NCBI RefSeq assembly: GCF_027107535.1
Contig: NZ_CP114283.1
Span: forward strand, 5,580,001-5,644,000
Source of the DNA: Streptomyces aurantiacus
GTDB lineage: Bacteria; Actinomycetota; Actinomycetes; Streptomycetales; Streptomycetaceae
DNA: 64,000 nt
Direction: 5' to 3'
Under the pieces are notes generated by a model. That model was not told where the DNA came from. It made no database searches and worked only from the letters and a program-made list of their open reading frames with translations. The translations under genes were made by a program, and so were the position numbers. Shown here one piece after another: positions 6,412 to 15,130 of this stretch (positions are counted from its first letter, which is position 1; every line of letters starts with the position of its first letter).

Positions 6412-8766
6412 CTATTCGGTGCGAAGGGCAACGACGGTCCGCGACCTGGCGGCCCAGCCGGCGGGCAGGAGTGCGCCCAGGGCGGCGATGAACAGGCCGC
6501 CGAGTGCGAGCGGCAGCACTTCGGGCCAGTGGTAGACGGCGATGACGGACTCGGGCAGGCGCAGCCCCACGCTGTCGCCCATGGCAGGAAGGACCCAGCC
6601 GTGCAGAGCCACGCCGAGCGGCACGCCCAGCAGGCCCGCGACCAGGCCGGTCACGACGACCGAGGTGAGGACCATCGCGACGGTCTGACCGGGTGTCATG
6701 CCGAGTGCCTTGTGAACACCGATCTCCCGGACGCGCTCGCGGGTGTCGAGCAGCACGCCGTTCAGCACGCCGAGCGCGGCGACGGCGACGAGCATCAGCG
6801 TGAGGGTCGCGGACAGCGCGTTGAGCGTGGCGACCATGTCGCTGCCTGCGTCGGGCCCGCCGGCCCGAGCGGTGACCCCCAGCGGTGCGAGAACCTCGTT
6901 CAACGTGTCGACGTAGGAGGTCACGTCGGTGCCTGAGGTGACTGCGATGTGATGGCTGGTCTCCGTCAGGTCGGAATGTGCGGCCCTGAGGGTCGCGGAG
7001 TCGGTGAAGACCTGCATGCCGTCGTTACGGGGGTCGAGGACCTCGCCGACGATCCGGACCGTGACCGGATCGGCCGGCCCGCCGAGGGTGACGGTGTCGC
7101 CGAGGCGGGTACCGGTTGCGGCGAGGAAGGGGGACGGGACCACTGCTTCGCCGGGCCTGTCGAGCCAGCGGCCCGAGACCATGGTGTAGCCGCCCCAGGA
7201 GGCGTCGCCGTCGAAGGCGATCACGTCCACGGTGTCGGTCGGGCCGGACACGGTCGCCCGTACCCTCGCGGCGCTGTAGTACTTCCTGGTTCCGTCGGCG
7301 GCCCTGACGACTGCGGCGACCGCGGCGGGATCGGGCCTGGACCGCTTCTCGAAGTCGGGGTCCGGGTGTGGGGGTCCGAAGTCCGGCATGGGCGCGGGCA
7401 CCACGACATCGGCGGCGGCGTGGGCCTTGGCCTTCATCACCTGGCCGAGCGAGGCGGCCATTCCCACGGTGAACGTGACGGCGATGGCGCCGAAGAGAAT
7501 CGCCGTTCCCATGGCCAGCGTGCGGGCGGGCCGCGCGAAGGGCCGGGCCAGCCCCAGGGCGACCGGCTGCGGCACCGGCAGCCGTCCGGCCAGACGGGCC
7601 GCCCGACGGCCGCGCCCCGCCGAGCCGGCACGCCCGACGGCGAGCGCGTCGACCGTACGCAGCCGGCCGGCCCGCCAGGCACTCGCGCACGCGGTCGCCG
7701 CCACCAGACCGAGCACCCCGGCGATCACCGTCAGGTCGACCCAAGGGGCGATGCCAAGGGACGAAGTGCCGTAGACCTCTTCGGTCTCGGCCAGTACGGG
7801 GACGGCGAGCAGGTGGCCGGCGAGGACACCGAGGACCGTGCCGACGGCCGCCGGGATCAGCGCCTGGCCCACATGGGCCCGTACGACCTGGGCCGGGGTG
7901 AAGCCGACGGACTTGAGGATCCCGATGCGGCGCGTTCCCGTGCCGACCGCCGACGCGACGACGTTGCCGACGATGAGCACCGACATGACCAGCCCCAGCG
8001 CGCCGAACGCGATGAGGAACGGAACGTAGACGGCGGTGTCTCGCTCGGCGCTCTTCTTGACGGTCAGCCATGACTGTTCGCCTGCGGCCGCTCCCGGCGG
8101 GACACCTTCCGACACGGCCTTGCCGCCCGCGGTGATGTGCGCGGCGGTGCCCGCGTCGGTGAAGCGGTAGAGCATCTGGTAGCCGCCACTGCCGGCTGCG
8201 GTGAGCGCCGCCATCTGTGACGGCACCACCCAGGCGTCAGCGGTACGCGTGACCGAGCGGGCCACCCCGACCACCGTCAGCGTCGGCCCGCCGGGCAGGT
8301 CGGGAAAGGCGACCTTCATGCCCATGGTCGGGATGAGTGCGGAGTCGGCGGACAGCACGGTCTCGCCGGAGCGCGCGGGCCACCGCCCCTCGAGCAGTGC
8401 CACCTCGTCCACGTCCCGGCCGGGATCGCCCCGGCCGACCACGGTCATCGGCCAGGCGGGGCCCGCCCCCTCGGATCGCGGGGTCACCGTCGCCGTGCGG
8501 AACGGCCCGGCCGCACCGCTCACTCCCTCGGCGTCCTCGGACTCCGTCAGCTGCCCGGCACTCACCTTGTCGGCGTCGTACTGCACGGACAGATGGGCGC
8601 CGTGCTGCTCGGCGAAGGCGCCTTCGAAGGGCGCGCCGGACACCACGAGCAGCGAACCGCCGAGGACGGAGGCAGCCACCGCCATCATCGTGGCGAGCCC
8701 GATCACCAGCGTCTGTACCCGGCGTCGTCTCACCCCCGAGGTCACCACCCTGCCGAGGGCGCTCAT
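6412..8766 (-). CDS. FtsX-type ABC transporter permease
   Basis: A 784-residue membrane protein. It has one N-terminal helix (VIGLATMMAVAASVLGGSLL), a large extracellular MacB-like core domain (about 45-240), three helices with an FtsX domain (about 250-390), a second extracellular region (about 450-650) and a final FtsX domain of three helices (about 660-780). This duplicated layout is the standard one for actinobacterial MacB/LolE-like exporters, which move lipids, peptides or drugs by mechanotransmission. It overlaps its ATPase gene by 4 nt (ATGA) and is divergent from a two-component system, a common pairing for antibiotic or envelope-stress response. Confidence 0.88.
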   Translation of the reverse strand: MSALGRVVTSGVRRRRVQTLVIGLATMMAVAASVLGGSLLVVSGAPFEGAFAEQHGAHLSVQYDADKVSAGQLTESEDAEGVSGAAGPFRTATVTPRSEGAGPAWPMTVVGRGDPGRDVDEVALLEGRWPARSGETVLSADSALIPTMGMKVAFPDLPGGPTLTVVGVARSVTRTADAWVVPSQMAALTAAGSGGYQMLYRFTDAGTAAHITAGGKAVSEGVPPGAAAGEQSWLTVKKSAERDTAVYVPFLIAFGALGLVMSVLIVGNVVASAVGTGTRRIGILKSVGFTPAQVVRAHVGQALIPAAVGTVLGVLAGHLLAVPVLAETEEVYGTSSLGIAPWVDLTVIAGVLGLVAATACASAWRAGRLRTVDALAVGRAGSAGRGRRAARLAGRLPVPQPVALGLARPFARPARTLAMGTAILFGAIAVTFTVGMAASLGQVMKAKAHAAADVVVPAPMPDFGPPHPDPDFEKRSRPDPAAVAAVVRAADGTRKYYSAARVRATVSGPTDTVDVIAFDGDASWGGYTMVSGRWLDRPGEAVVPSPFLAATGTRLGDTVTLGGPADPVTVRIVGEVLDPRNDGMQVFTDSATLRAAHSDLTETSHHIAVTSGTDVTSYVDTLNEVLAPLGVTARAGGPDAGSDMVATLNALSATLTLMLVAVAALGVLNGVLLDTRERVREIGVHKALGMTPGQTVAMVLTSVVVTGLVAGLLGVPLGVALHGWVLPAMGDSVGLRLPESVIAVYHWPEVLPLALGGLFIAALGALLPAGWAARSRTVVALRTE

Positions 8767-9470
8767 CGGGCGGTCTCCGAGACCACGGTCCGCGACCGGT
8801 CGTCCTCGGTGATCCGGCCGTCGGCGATGTGGACCGTACGGTTCGTGCAGGACCGGGCCAGCGCCAGGTCATGGGTGACCACGACGATGGTCTGACCTTC
8901 GGCGTTGAGGTCGGTGAGCAGCCCGCTGACGTCCTGTCCGGCGGTCGTGTCCAGGGCGCCGGTCGGCTCGTCGGCCAGGAGCAGCGCCGGTCTGTTCATC
9001 AACGCCCGCGCCACCGCGACGCGTTGCCGCTCGCCGCCGGAAAGCCGCCCCGGGTGGGAGCGGGCGTGCCGGCCGATGCCCAGCAACTCCAGGAGTCCCG
9101 CCGCCCGGCGGTCCGCCTCGCCACGTGCCATGCCCGCGAGACGCGCGGGCAGGACGACGTTGTCGGTCACGGTCAGATCGTCGAGCAGGTTGAAGAACTG
9201 GAAGACCATGCCGATCCTCGACCGCCGGTACAGCGCCGATTTTGCTTCGCCCAGCTGGTCCACCCGCACCCCGTCCACGGTGACGGTCCCCGTGTCGGGG
9301 CGGTCCAGGCCCGCGATCAGATTGAGCAGTGTGGATTTGCCACTGCCGGAAGGGCCGAGGACCGCGACGGCCTCCCCGGGCCGCACGGTCAGCGACGCCC
9401 CGTGCAGAGCGGGCGGGCCGTCGTCGAATCGACGGCTCACCTCGCGCAGTTCGATCACCGGCGTGGTCAT
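8763..9470 (-). CDS. ABC transporter ATP-binding protein (MacB/LolD type)
   Basis: A 235-residue ATPase. It carries Walker A GPSGSGKST (about residues 37-45), Q-loop MVFQFFNLLDDLTV, signature LSGGERQRVAVARAL, Walker B LLLADEPTGALD and switch His in VVTHD. It energises the downstream FtsX permease, with which it overlaps by ATGA. The start is an ATG followed by TTPVIELREVSRRF, typical for the family. A 211-bp gap separates it from the divergent histidine kinase gene. Confidence 0.92.
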   Translation of the reverse strand: MTTPVIELREVSRRFDDGPPALHGASLTVRPGEAVAVLGPSGSGKSTLLNLIAGLDRPDTGTVTVDGVRVDQLGEAKSALYRRSRIGMVFQFFNLLDDLTVTDNVVLPARLAGMARGEADRRAAGLLELLGIGRHARSHPGRLSGGERQRVAVARALMNRPALLLADEPTGALDTTAGQDVSGLLTDLNAEGQTIVVVTHDLALARSCTNRTVHIADGRITEDDRSRTVVSETAR

Positions 9471-9681
9471 GAGCGGCTCCTTGGGTACGGGCGGTCGGCT
9501 GCGTGAACGCTAGGAGCGGGCCGGGTCCGCGCGCGTCGCTCGCAAGAACCCATTGCCGTACCGCGCTGGGACGATCTCCGCAGACGTCATCCCTGCGATG
9601 TAGGCGGGTGATGTATCCGGCACGGTGGAAACGACCACTGGGTCGGATTCCGCGGGTCCGCCCTGCGGAGACAATGAACCG

Positions 9682-10989
9682 GTGATGGACGGACGTACGA
9701 CGCCGGCGCGGCTGCGGGAAGCCGCCCGCCGGACGCTCCGTGACGCCAGGCTTCCGAGCGGTCCACCGCTGCGGCCCACCCGGCGCGCCTGGCAGTTCGA
9801 CGTGCTGGTGGCACTGGCCCTCGGGGTCGCCACCGTCTACTACGGCATCGACAACGCCGATGTCGTCGTGGTGCGCGAGATCGCACCCGGCGTCCAGTAC
9901 GTCATGCCGCGCCCGTCCGGTACCCGCGGCCTGGCCTTCATGGTCGGCCTCGCGGCCATCGCCTCGGGCGCCCTGGTACTGCGTCGCCGCTACCCGCTCG
10001 CCGTGCTGTGCGTGGTGACGGCCGCGACGCTGGCGACACCGCAGAGTGTCCTGCGGCTGACCTTCTACGCGTTCGTCATCGCCGTCTACAGCGCCGCCGT
10101 CTACAGCCCGTACCGGGTGGCGACCCTCGCGGCGCTGCCGGTGTCGGTCGTCCTGATCGGCACGTCGGGGAACTCGGTGACACCGATCGTCCCCAACGAG
10201 TACATAGCCCTGCTGATCCTGGTCCCGATGGCCGGGGCCGCCGTCGGCCTGCGTACCTGGAAACTCCGGACCGACGAGGGCCGCACCCGGCTCTCCGCCC
10301 TGGAACGCGAACAGGCCGAAGCCCTGCGCCGGGCCGTGGAGCACGAGCGGGCCAGGATCGCCCGCGAACTGCACGACGTCGTCACGCACAACGTCAGCGT
10401 GATGATCATTCAGGCGGGCGCCGCTCGTAAGATCATGAAGACCTCCCCCGAGCTGGCCGGCGAGGCGCTGCTCGCCGTCGAGGCCGGCGGGCGGGCCGCG
10501 ATGACCGAGCTGCGCCACGTCATGGGACTGCTCACCATGTCCGACGAGGACGACGCGACGAGCGGGAGTGGGGGCCTGGCCGACCCGGCGGCGGAGCTGG
10601 CTCCGCAGCCCGGCCTGGGCCAGCTGGAAGCGCTGGTCGGACGCGTCCGGGACACCGGACTGCCCGTCGCCCTGACCGTGACCGGCCCGCCGCGTCCCCT
10701 CCCGCCCGGCCTCGAACTCGCCGCCTACCGGGTGGTGCAGGAGGCCCTGACCAACACCGTGAAGCACGCCTCCGGCGCCAGCGCCGGCGTGACCGTCGAC
10801 TACGGACCGCAGCGGCTGCGGGTGGAGGTCACCGACACCGGCGGGCACCCGGGCGCGTCCGTCGGAAGCGGCCGGGGTCTGATCGGCCTGCGTGAGCGCC
10901 TGGCCGTCTACGACGGAACCCTGAACGCCGGCCGGCGGCTGACCGGCGGCTACCGTGTCGAAGCCCTGATTCCCCTGGAGACACCGTGA
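9682..10989 (+). CDS. Sensor histidine kinase, NarL-system type (HisKA_3)
   Basis: A membrane kinase of 435 residues. The N-terminal half has about five hydrophobic segments (from about residue 40 to 175). The dimerisation box ERARIARELHDVVTHNVSV contains the phosphorylated His. The ATPase domain shows the N-box YRVVQEALTNTVKHA and G-box GRGLIGLRERL. The start is GTG or the adjacent ATG, about 11 nt after GGAG. The stop overlaps the response regulator by ATGA. Its partner exporter is divergently encoded. The short sensor with no large outer loop resembles intramembrane-sensing kinases of envelope stress; the stimulus is unknown. Confidence 0.9.
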   Translation: MMDGRTTPARLREAARRTLRDARLPSGPPLRPTRRAWQFDVLVALALGVATVYYGIDNADVVVVREIAPGVQYVMPRPSGTRGLAFMVGLAAIASGALVLRRRYPLAVLCVVTAATLATPQSVLRLTFYAFVIAVYSAAVYSPYRVATLAALPVSVVLIGTSGNSVTPIVPNEYIALLILVPMAGAAVGLRTWKLRTDEGRTRLSALEREQAEALRRAVEHERARIARELHDVVTHNVSVMIIQAGAARKIMKTSPELAGEALLAVEAGGRAAMTELRHVMGLLTMSDEDDATSGSGGLADPAAELAPQPGLGQLEALVGRVRDTGLPVALTVTGPPRPLPPGLELAAYRVVQEALTNTVKHASGASAGVTVDYGPQRLRVEVTDTGGHPGASVGSGRGLIGLRERLAVYDGTLNAGRRLTGGYRVEALIPLETP

Positions 10990-11840
10990 CCGAGCCACTG
11001 CGTGTGCTCCTCGCCGACGACCAGACCCTTGTCCGCACCGGATTCCGGTTGATTCTCGGCGCCGACGGCATCGACGTGGTGGCCGAGGCGACCAACGGAT
11101 CCGAAGCGGTCGAAGCAGCCGGCCGCACACGCCCCGACGTGGTGCTGATGGATGTCCGGATGCCCGAGATGGACGGGCTGGAAGCCACCCGCCGCATCCT
11201 CACCGGGGCCCAGGACAATCCCCGCGTCATCATCCTGACGACCTTCGACCTCGACCGGTACGTCTACGCGGCGTTGTCCGCCGGGGCCAGCGGCTTCCTC
11301 CTCAAGGACGTCACCCCCGAGCATCTGACCGCGGCCGTCCGTACGGTCCGTACCGGCGACGCCCTCCTCGCACCCGCGATCACCCGCCGCCTCGTGGAGC
11401 GTTTTGCCGGAGGCGAACATCGACGCAGCGCCGGAAGCGAACAAGGACGCAGCGCCGGAGGCGAACAAGGACACGGCGCCGGAGGCGAACCACGGTTCAG
11501 CACCGGAGGCGAACATCGGCACAGCACCCGGCGCGGCCGAGGGTCCGCCGCCCTGCACCGCGATCTCGTCTCGCTCACCCCGCGTGAACTGGAGGTGCTC
11601 GGCCTGCTGGCCCGGGGGTTGAGCAACGCCGAACTGGCCGCCCACCTCCACCTGGCCGAGGCGACCGTCAAGACGCACGTCGCGCGCATCCTCGCCAAGC
11701 TCGGGCTCCGGGACCGGGTCCAAGCCGTCATCGTCGCCTACGAGACAGGGCTGGTCAGCGCCGGAACGCGTGATGCCGCCGAGCAGTCCACCGAGCCGGT
11801 CGGAGACCGAGGCCGAGGTGGGGCCGGCCCCGCGCTGTAG
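10986..11840 (+). CDS. NarL/LuxR-type response regulator with an expanded repeat linker
   Basis: A 284-residue response regulator. The receiver domain has DDQ at 11-13, phospho-acceptor Asp56 (VVLMDVRMP) and Lys107 (LLKD). The LuxR HTH occupies about 196-254 (LTPRELEVLGLLARGLSNAELA, then ATVKTHVARILAKLGLRDR). Family members are usually about 215-225 residues. The surplus comes from a Gly/Glu-rich linker (141-180) made of five octapeptide repeats, plus a C-terminal tail. It is translated with the kinase and probably activates the divergent ABC exporter operon and its own operon. Confidence 0.92.
   Translation: MTEPLRVLLADDQTLVRTGFRLILGADGIDVVAEATNGSEAVEAAGRTRPDVVLMDVRMPEMDGLEATRRILTGAQDNPRVIILTTFDLDRYVYAALSAGASGFLLKDVTPEHLTAAVRTVRTGDALLAPAITRRLVERFAGGEHRRSAGSEQGRSAGGEQGHGAGGEPRFSTGGEHRHSTRRGRGSAALHRDLVSLTPRELEVLGLLARGLSNAELAAHLHLAEATVKTHVARILAKLGLRDRVQAVIVAYETGLVSAGTRDAAEQSTEPVGDRGRGGAGPAL
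11406..11525 (+). repeat. Five in-frame 24-bp tandem repeats in the response-regulator linker
   Basis: Five head-to-tail 24-nt units, each close to GCCGGAGGCGAACAAGGACG plus four more bases, encode AGGEHRRS, AGSEQGRS, AGGEQGHG, AGGEPRFS and TGGEHRHS. Divergence is greatest in the last two codon pairs. Because units are multiples of three, copy number can change without loss of frame. Confidence 0.9.
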
Positions 11841-11905
11841 TACGACGGCCCAGGACGCGGGCGTCGGTGGGTGGCTCCGGACACCGAGATCCAAGGGTTG
11901 ATCCG

Positions 11906-12478
11906 TCAGCGCAGGTCGAGGCGCATCAGAATCCGGGGATGACCGGCCAGCACCGAGGTGGTGTCGGCGACATGGACGAATCCCGCGCGTTCGAAGTTCT
12001 TCCGGAGCCCTGCGTACGCCATCGTCAGGTCGACCTTGGCGTCACCGTTGTCCAGGGGGTATGCCTCGATCACCGGTGCACCGTGGTCGCGGGCGAACTC
12101 GACGGCGCCGGCGATGAGCTGGTGCGAGATTCCCTGCTTCCGGTGCCCGGGGCGTACGCGGATGCACCACAGCGACCAGACCGGCAGATCGTCGACGTGC
12201 GGGATCTTGCGGTTGCGCGCGAAGGAGGTGTCCGAGCGTGGAGCAACGGCGGCCCAGCCGACCGGCTCGCCGCCGTCGTGGGCGATCACCCCCGGAGGGG
12301 GCCCCGTACGGCACAGCCCGGCGACGTACTCCCCTCGGGCGGGCCCCCGAAGCTCGTTGTTGAGCTTGGACGGAATCCGGTAGCTCAGGCACCAGCAGAC
12401 ATTCGCACCGGGCGACTTCGGGCCCAGCACCGTACGGACGTCCTCGAACACCGACGCGGGGCGCACTTCGATGGTCAT
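11906..12478 (-). CDS. GNAT family N-acetyltransferase
   Basis: A 190-residue acetyltransferase. Acetyl-CoA binding motif A is at about residues 108-121 (WCIRVRPGHRKQGIS), following the core strand GWAAVAPRSD. Helix and strand continue to EAYPLDNGD, and the end reads FERAGFVHVADT. Streptomyces proteins of this shape typically start with VCWCLSYR-like sequence, seen here at about residues 28-35. The ATG is preceded by GGGGG; a GTG nine nt upstream is possible. The acceptor is unknown. It is convergent with the response regulator and next to, but not coupled with, the HxlR gene. Confidence 0.82.
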   Translation of the reverse strand: MTIEVRPASVFEDVRTVLGPKSPGANVCWCLSYRIPSKLNNELRGPARGEYVAGLCRTGPPPGVIAHDGGEPVGWAAVAPRSDTSFARNRKIPHVDDLPVWSLWCIRVRPGHRKQGISHQLIAGAVEFARDHGAPVIEAYPLDNGDAKVDLTMAYAGLRKNFERAGFVHVADTTSVLAGHPRILMRLDLR

Positions 12479-12491
12479 GACCCCCACGATG

Positions 12492-12935
12492 TCACGGCGT
12501 ACGTGGCGACGCCGCCCGGCTCGAGTCCCATGCCGCGTGGGAGGCGGCGATGGCCGGACGATGGGCGATCGACCAGTCTGCGAGTGCCTTCACGAGGTGG
12601 GTGAGGCTGTGTCCCATCTCGGTCAGTTCGTACTCGACCTGAGGCGGAACGGTGGGATACACCGTGCGCCTGACCAGGCCGTCGCGCTCCAGTCGGCGGA
12701 CGGTGAGAGTGAGCATGCGCTGCGATATCGGGCCGGGGATGGCGCGCTGGAGCTCCTTGAAACGGCGGACACCGGAAGCGAGTTCGACGACGACGTAGAC
12801 GGACCACTTGTCGCCGAGCCGGTCCAGCACGTCCCGGACACCGCACTCGTCCTGCGGTGTCTCACAGGTGATCACGGGATCGGCAGCCACCTGGACTTTC
12901 GCCGGGCCGGTTACCGCCGTGTGCCCTGCTGACAT
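12492..12935 (-). CDS. HxlR family transcriptional regulator
   Basis: A 147-residue winged-helix regulator. The HxlR core runs VLDRLGDKWSVYVVVEL, RRFKELQRAIPGPISQRML, LERDGLVRRTVYPTVPPQVEYELT, then a C-terminal helix. Cys24 and Cys31 precede the domain. HxlR members such as HypR and QorR/YodB sense electrophiles and oxidants through N-terminal cysteines, so redox sensing is plausible. It is divergent from an NmrA-like oxidoreductase gene with a 70-bp shared promoter region, the same arrangement as qorR-qorB. Confidence 0.9.
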   Translation of the reverse strand: MSAGHTAVTGPAKVQVAADPVITCETPQDECGVRDVLDRLGDKWSVYVVVELASGVRRFKELQRAIPGPISQRMLTLTVRRLERDGLVRRTVYPTVPPQVEYELTEMGHSLTHLVKALADWSIAHRPAIAASHAAWDSSRAASPRTP

Positions 12936-13005
12936 GAAAGTGCCTCCTTATGCGATCGAGTTGCTCTGCTGAGGATGGAACCACACAGCTCAGGAGGGAC
13001 TTCCC

Positions 13006-13833
13006 ATGATTCTGGTCACCGGTGCCGCCGGGGCACTCGGACAGCTCGTCGCCCAGCGGCTGGCAGCCCGGGACGACGTGGTGCTCGGCACCCGCACGCC
13101 GCGGTCCGCGGACGAGCGGCGAGTCGACTTCGACGACCCGGCAGCGCTCGACTTCACCGACGTGGACACGCTGTTGCTGATCTCTGCGGGGTACGGCGAG
13201 GACGACGTGGTCATCGCCCGTCACGACGCGGCCGTGTCAGCGGCCGAGAAGGCCGGTGTACGGCACGTCGTCTACACCAGTGTGAGCGGCGACGGCGACC
13301 ACCTCGCCTACGCGCTCGCCCACCGCTGGACCGAGCGCAGGCTCCAGCGCAGCACCTTGGAGTGGACCATCCTGCGCAACGGCCTGTACGCGGAATTCCT
13401 CGCCGCCATCGCCGCCCCGGGCTCCGACGGGGCGATCACCGCGCCGCTCGGCGACGGACGCTTGGCGGCCGTCGCCCGCGCGGATCTCGCGGAGGTGGCC
13501 GCCCACGTGGCGAGCGCGCCACGGCAGCATGCGGGCCGCACGTACGAGCTCGTCGGCGAGGAGGCGATCGGCGGCGCGGACCTGGCGGCCGCGACAGAGG
13601 GGTCCTACTCCCCCGGCTCACTCGCCCGGACCCGGGAGGCGATCACCGCTTCTGGAGCGGCGCTGCCCTACCAGGTGCCGATGCTGGTGGGGACGTACTC
13701 GGCGATCGCGGCCGGATTCCTGGACGGTGCGGGCATCGAACGCAACGCGCTGCGCGGCCTGTTGGGGCGTGAGCCGCGGTCCGCCCTGGAGGCGTACACA
13801 GCCTCGGTGCGCGCAGCGCGCCCGGCGTCGTAG
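13006..13833 (+). CDS. NmrA/QorB-like NAD(P)H-binding oxidoreductase
   Basis: A 275-residue atypical SDR. The N-terminal ILVTGAAGALGQLVAQRLA is the dinucleotide motif. GTRTPRS follows beta-2. GVRHVVYTSVSGDG and RSTLEWTILRNGLYAEF are typical of NmrA/QorB quinone-reductase-like proteins. C-terminal helices end in LLGREPRSALEAY. Family members act on quinones or sense NADP(H). Divergence from an HxlR gene with N-terminal cysteines supports a role in quinone or electrophile detoxification. The ribosome site AGGAGGGA lies 7 nt before the ATG. Confidence 0.85.
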   Translation: MILVTGAAGALGQLVAQRLAARDDVVLGTRTPRSADERRVDFDDPAALDFTDVDTLLLISAGYGEDDVVIARHDAAVSAAEKAGVRHVVYTSVSGDGDHLAYALAHRWTERRLQRSTLEWTILRNGLYAEFLAAIAAPGSDGAITAPLGDGRLAAVARADLAEVAAHVASAPRQHAGRTYELVGEEAIGGADLAAATEGSYSPGSLARTREAITASGAALPYQVPMLVGTYSAIAAGFLDGAGIERNALRGLLGREPRSALEAYTASVRAARPAS

Positions 13834-13896
13834 GCCGAGCCGGCCCGGTACCGCACCACCGCGCGCCGGCTCCGCCGTTTCCAGGGCCGGGCGGCG

Positions 13897-13919
13897 GGCT
13901 CGGACTCAGATTCCGAGCC
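13897..13919 (+). terminator. Hairpin between convergent genes
   Basis: GGCTCGGA and TCCGAGCC pair perfectly around a 7-nt loop, 63 bp after the NmrA-like gene and before the end of the convergent DUF5302 gene. Confidence 0.5.
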
Positions 13920-13980
13920 GCGTACGCGCGTTCCGGCAGGCGGCACACGTCCTGCCGGGACGCGGCGGGCGCCCGCGGGC

Positions 13981-14220
13981 TCAGCCTCCGCTCTTGCGCC
14001 TGAACGACCGCTGACTCGCGGCCGGGCCGTGAGCACCACGGATCTTCGATCCGTCCGAGTTCGCTGCGAGAGTGGCGTCCGCCTGCTTGCCGCGCTTGCG
14101 CTCCAGAGCCTCCCGGAACTTGCGCTTCATGTCCGACTGACCGTCGTCGTCGGTCGTGGGGACAGGGTTCTCGGTGTCAGCCGACTCCGAACCTTCTTGC
14201 GGTGCAGACTCTGCAGCCAT
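13981..14220 (-). CDS. DUF5302 family small protein
   Basis: A 79-residue hydrophilic protein with an acidic N-terminal half (GSESADTENPVP, DDDGQSD) and a basic C-terminal half (MKRKFREALERKRGKQAD, then SQRSFRRKSGG). The MKRKFREALERK helix is the recognisable DUF5302 signature of streptomycetes. No membrane segment or enzyme motif is present. The function is unknown; a nucleic-acid or protein-binding role would fit the charge pattern but is a guess. The start is the ATG with GGAGG 5-6 nt upstream; a further upstream ATG gives a non-conserved extension. Confidence 0.8.
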   Translation of the reverse strand: MAAESAPQEGSESADTENPVPTTDDDGQSDMKRKFREALERKRGKQADATLAANSDGSKIRGAHGPAASQRSFRRKSGG

Positions 14221-14344
14221 GGTGGCCTCCTGGGTTCGGGCAGTGGGAAGCACAGCTTGTCATGCCGGAGACCGTGCTCGTTCCCGTCCCCGGGATCAAG
14301 GACGGACGCGGTCGCGCATAAGCCTCAAAGACCCAGGTCAAGAT

Positions 14345-15010
14345 CTACTGAGGTCCGCCGTCGGTACGCGGCGTGCCGTACCAGCGCCACTTGGTGAGAC
14401 GCGGTCGGCCCGGGAGTTCCGCGCGACCGGTGGCCCAGAGAAGCGTCGGCCACCGGTCGGTGTCGGTGGGGGCGTCGGGGAAGAGCCGGACGAGGACGCG
14501 GTCGCACAGGTCAGCGGGCGGCGTCCAGCTGATGCCGAGGCCCTCGGCGACGTCGTGGGTGTGCACCAGGGTCTCCACGACGCCCATCGCGGCGAAGCCT
14601 TCTGCGTCTGCTCGGCCGAAAATGTGGTGCGCCCGCGCCGTGGGCGACGTGGTGCGGACGATCGCGGTCAGCAGGGCGCCACTGGCGTCCAGTACTTGCA
14701 GCAGGCCCGCTCCCCCGGCTTCGCGGTCCGCGAAGACGGAGTTCGCCGGGCCTTCCGGCCTGTGGCGACTCCACGCGAACGGAACGTGGGTGTCCTGCGG
14801 CGGATTCGCGGGGCCGAGCTGGACGGCGTAGGCGAAAAGGTCGTCGGCGAGGTGCTCGACGGTCTCCCAGCAGTCCCATTCCAGGGAACCGGCCCTGACA
14901 CTCCAGTCCGGCGCGTCAGCCCCGCTCAGGGTGGCGACCGCCAGGCGGACGGCCAGCTCGACGTCTTCCGCGGTGACGGGGTTGCTCGGTGATCCCTGTG
15001 CTTCTGCCAT
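14345..15010 (-). CDS. DinB-like / maleylpyruvate isomerase N-terminal domain protein
   Basis: A 221-residue protein of the mycothiol-dependent maleylpyruvate isomerase / DinB four-helix superfamily. Features are SLEWDCWETVEHLADDLFAY in the first half (the conserved helix of this group), HIFGRADAEGFAAMGVVETLVHTHDVAEGL (a helix with metal-type His and Asp), and a tail ending in W-rich PRLTKWRWYGTP. Relatives use mycothiol to isomerise or conjugate small molecules; the substrate here is not known. A further upstream start at 15064 is possible because no strong ribosome site marks the chosen ATG. Confidence 0.75.
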   Translation of the reverse strand: MAEAQGSPSNPVTAEDVELAVRLAVATLSGADAPDWSVRAGSLEWDCWETVEHLADDLFAYAVQLGPANPPQDTHVPFAWSRHRPEGPANSVFADREAGGAGLLQVLDASGALLTAIVRTTSPTARAHHIFGRADAEGFAAMGVVETLVHTHDVAEGLGISWTPPADLCDRVLVRLFPDAPTDTDRWPTLLWATGRAELPGRPRLTKWRWYGTPRTDGGPQ

Positions 15011-15130
15011 GGCCCGGACCGTATCAACGCTCAAAGGGCACAGGGGATCCAATATTCGAGTCACCGACCGGTGCGGTGGGCCTTCGAGCCCGGCGATGAG
15101 GTCATGGCCGCCCAGGAAGCCGAGCGCAGG

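Noticed and set aside
8869..11130. A 753-codon minus-strand ORF running from inside the ATPase gene through the kinase gene
   Set aside because: It is out of frame with the ATPase and antisense to the kinase, whose H, N and G boxes are clear; composition is typical of a GC-rich shadow frame.
11406..11525. CRISPR array
   Set aside because: The 24-bp units are tandem without spacers and encode a protein linker.
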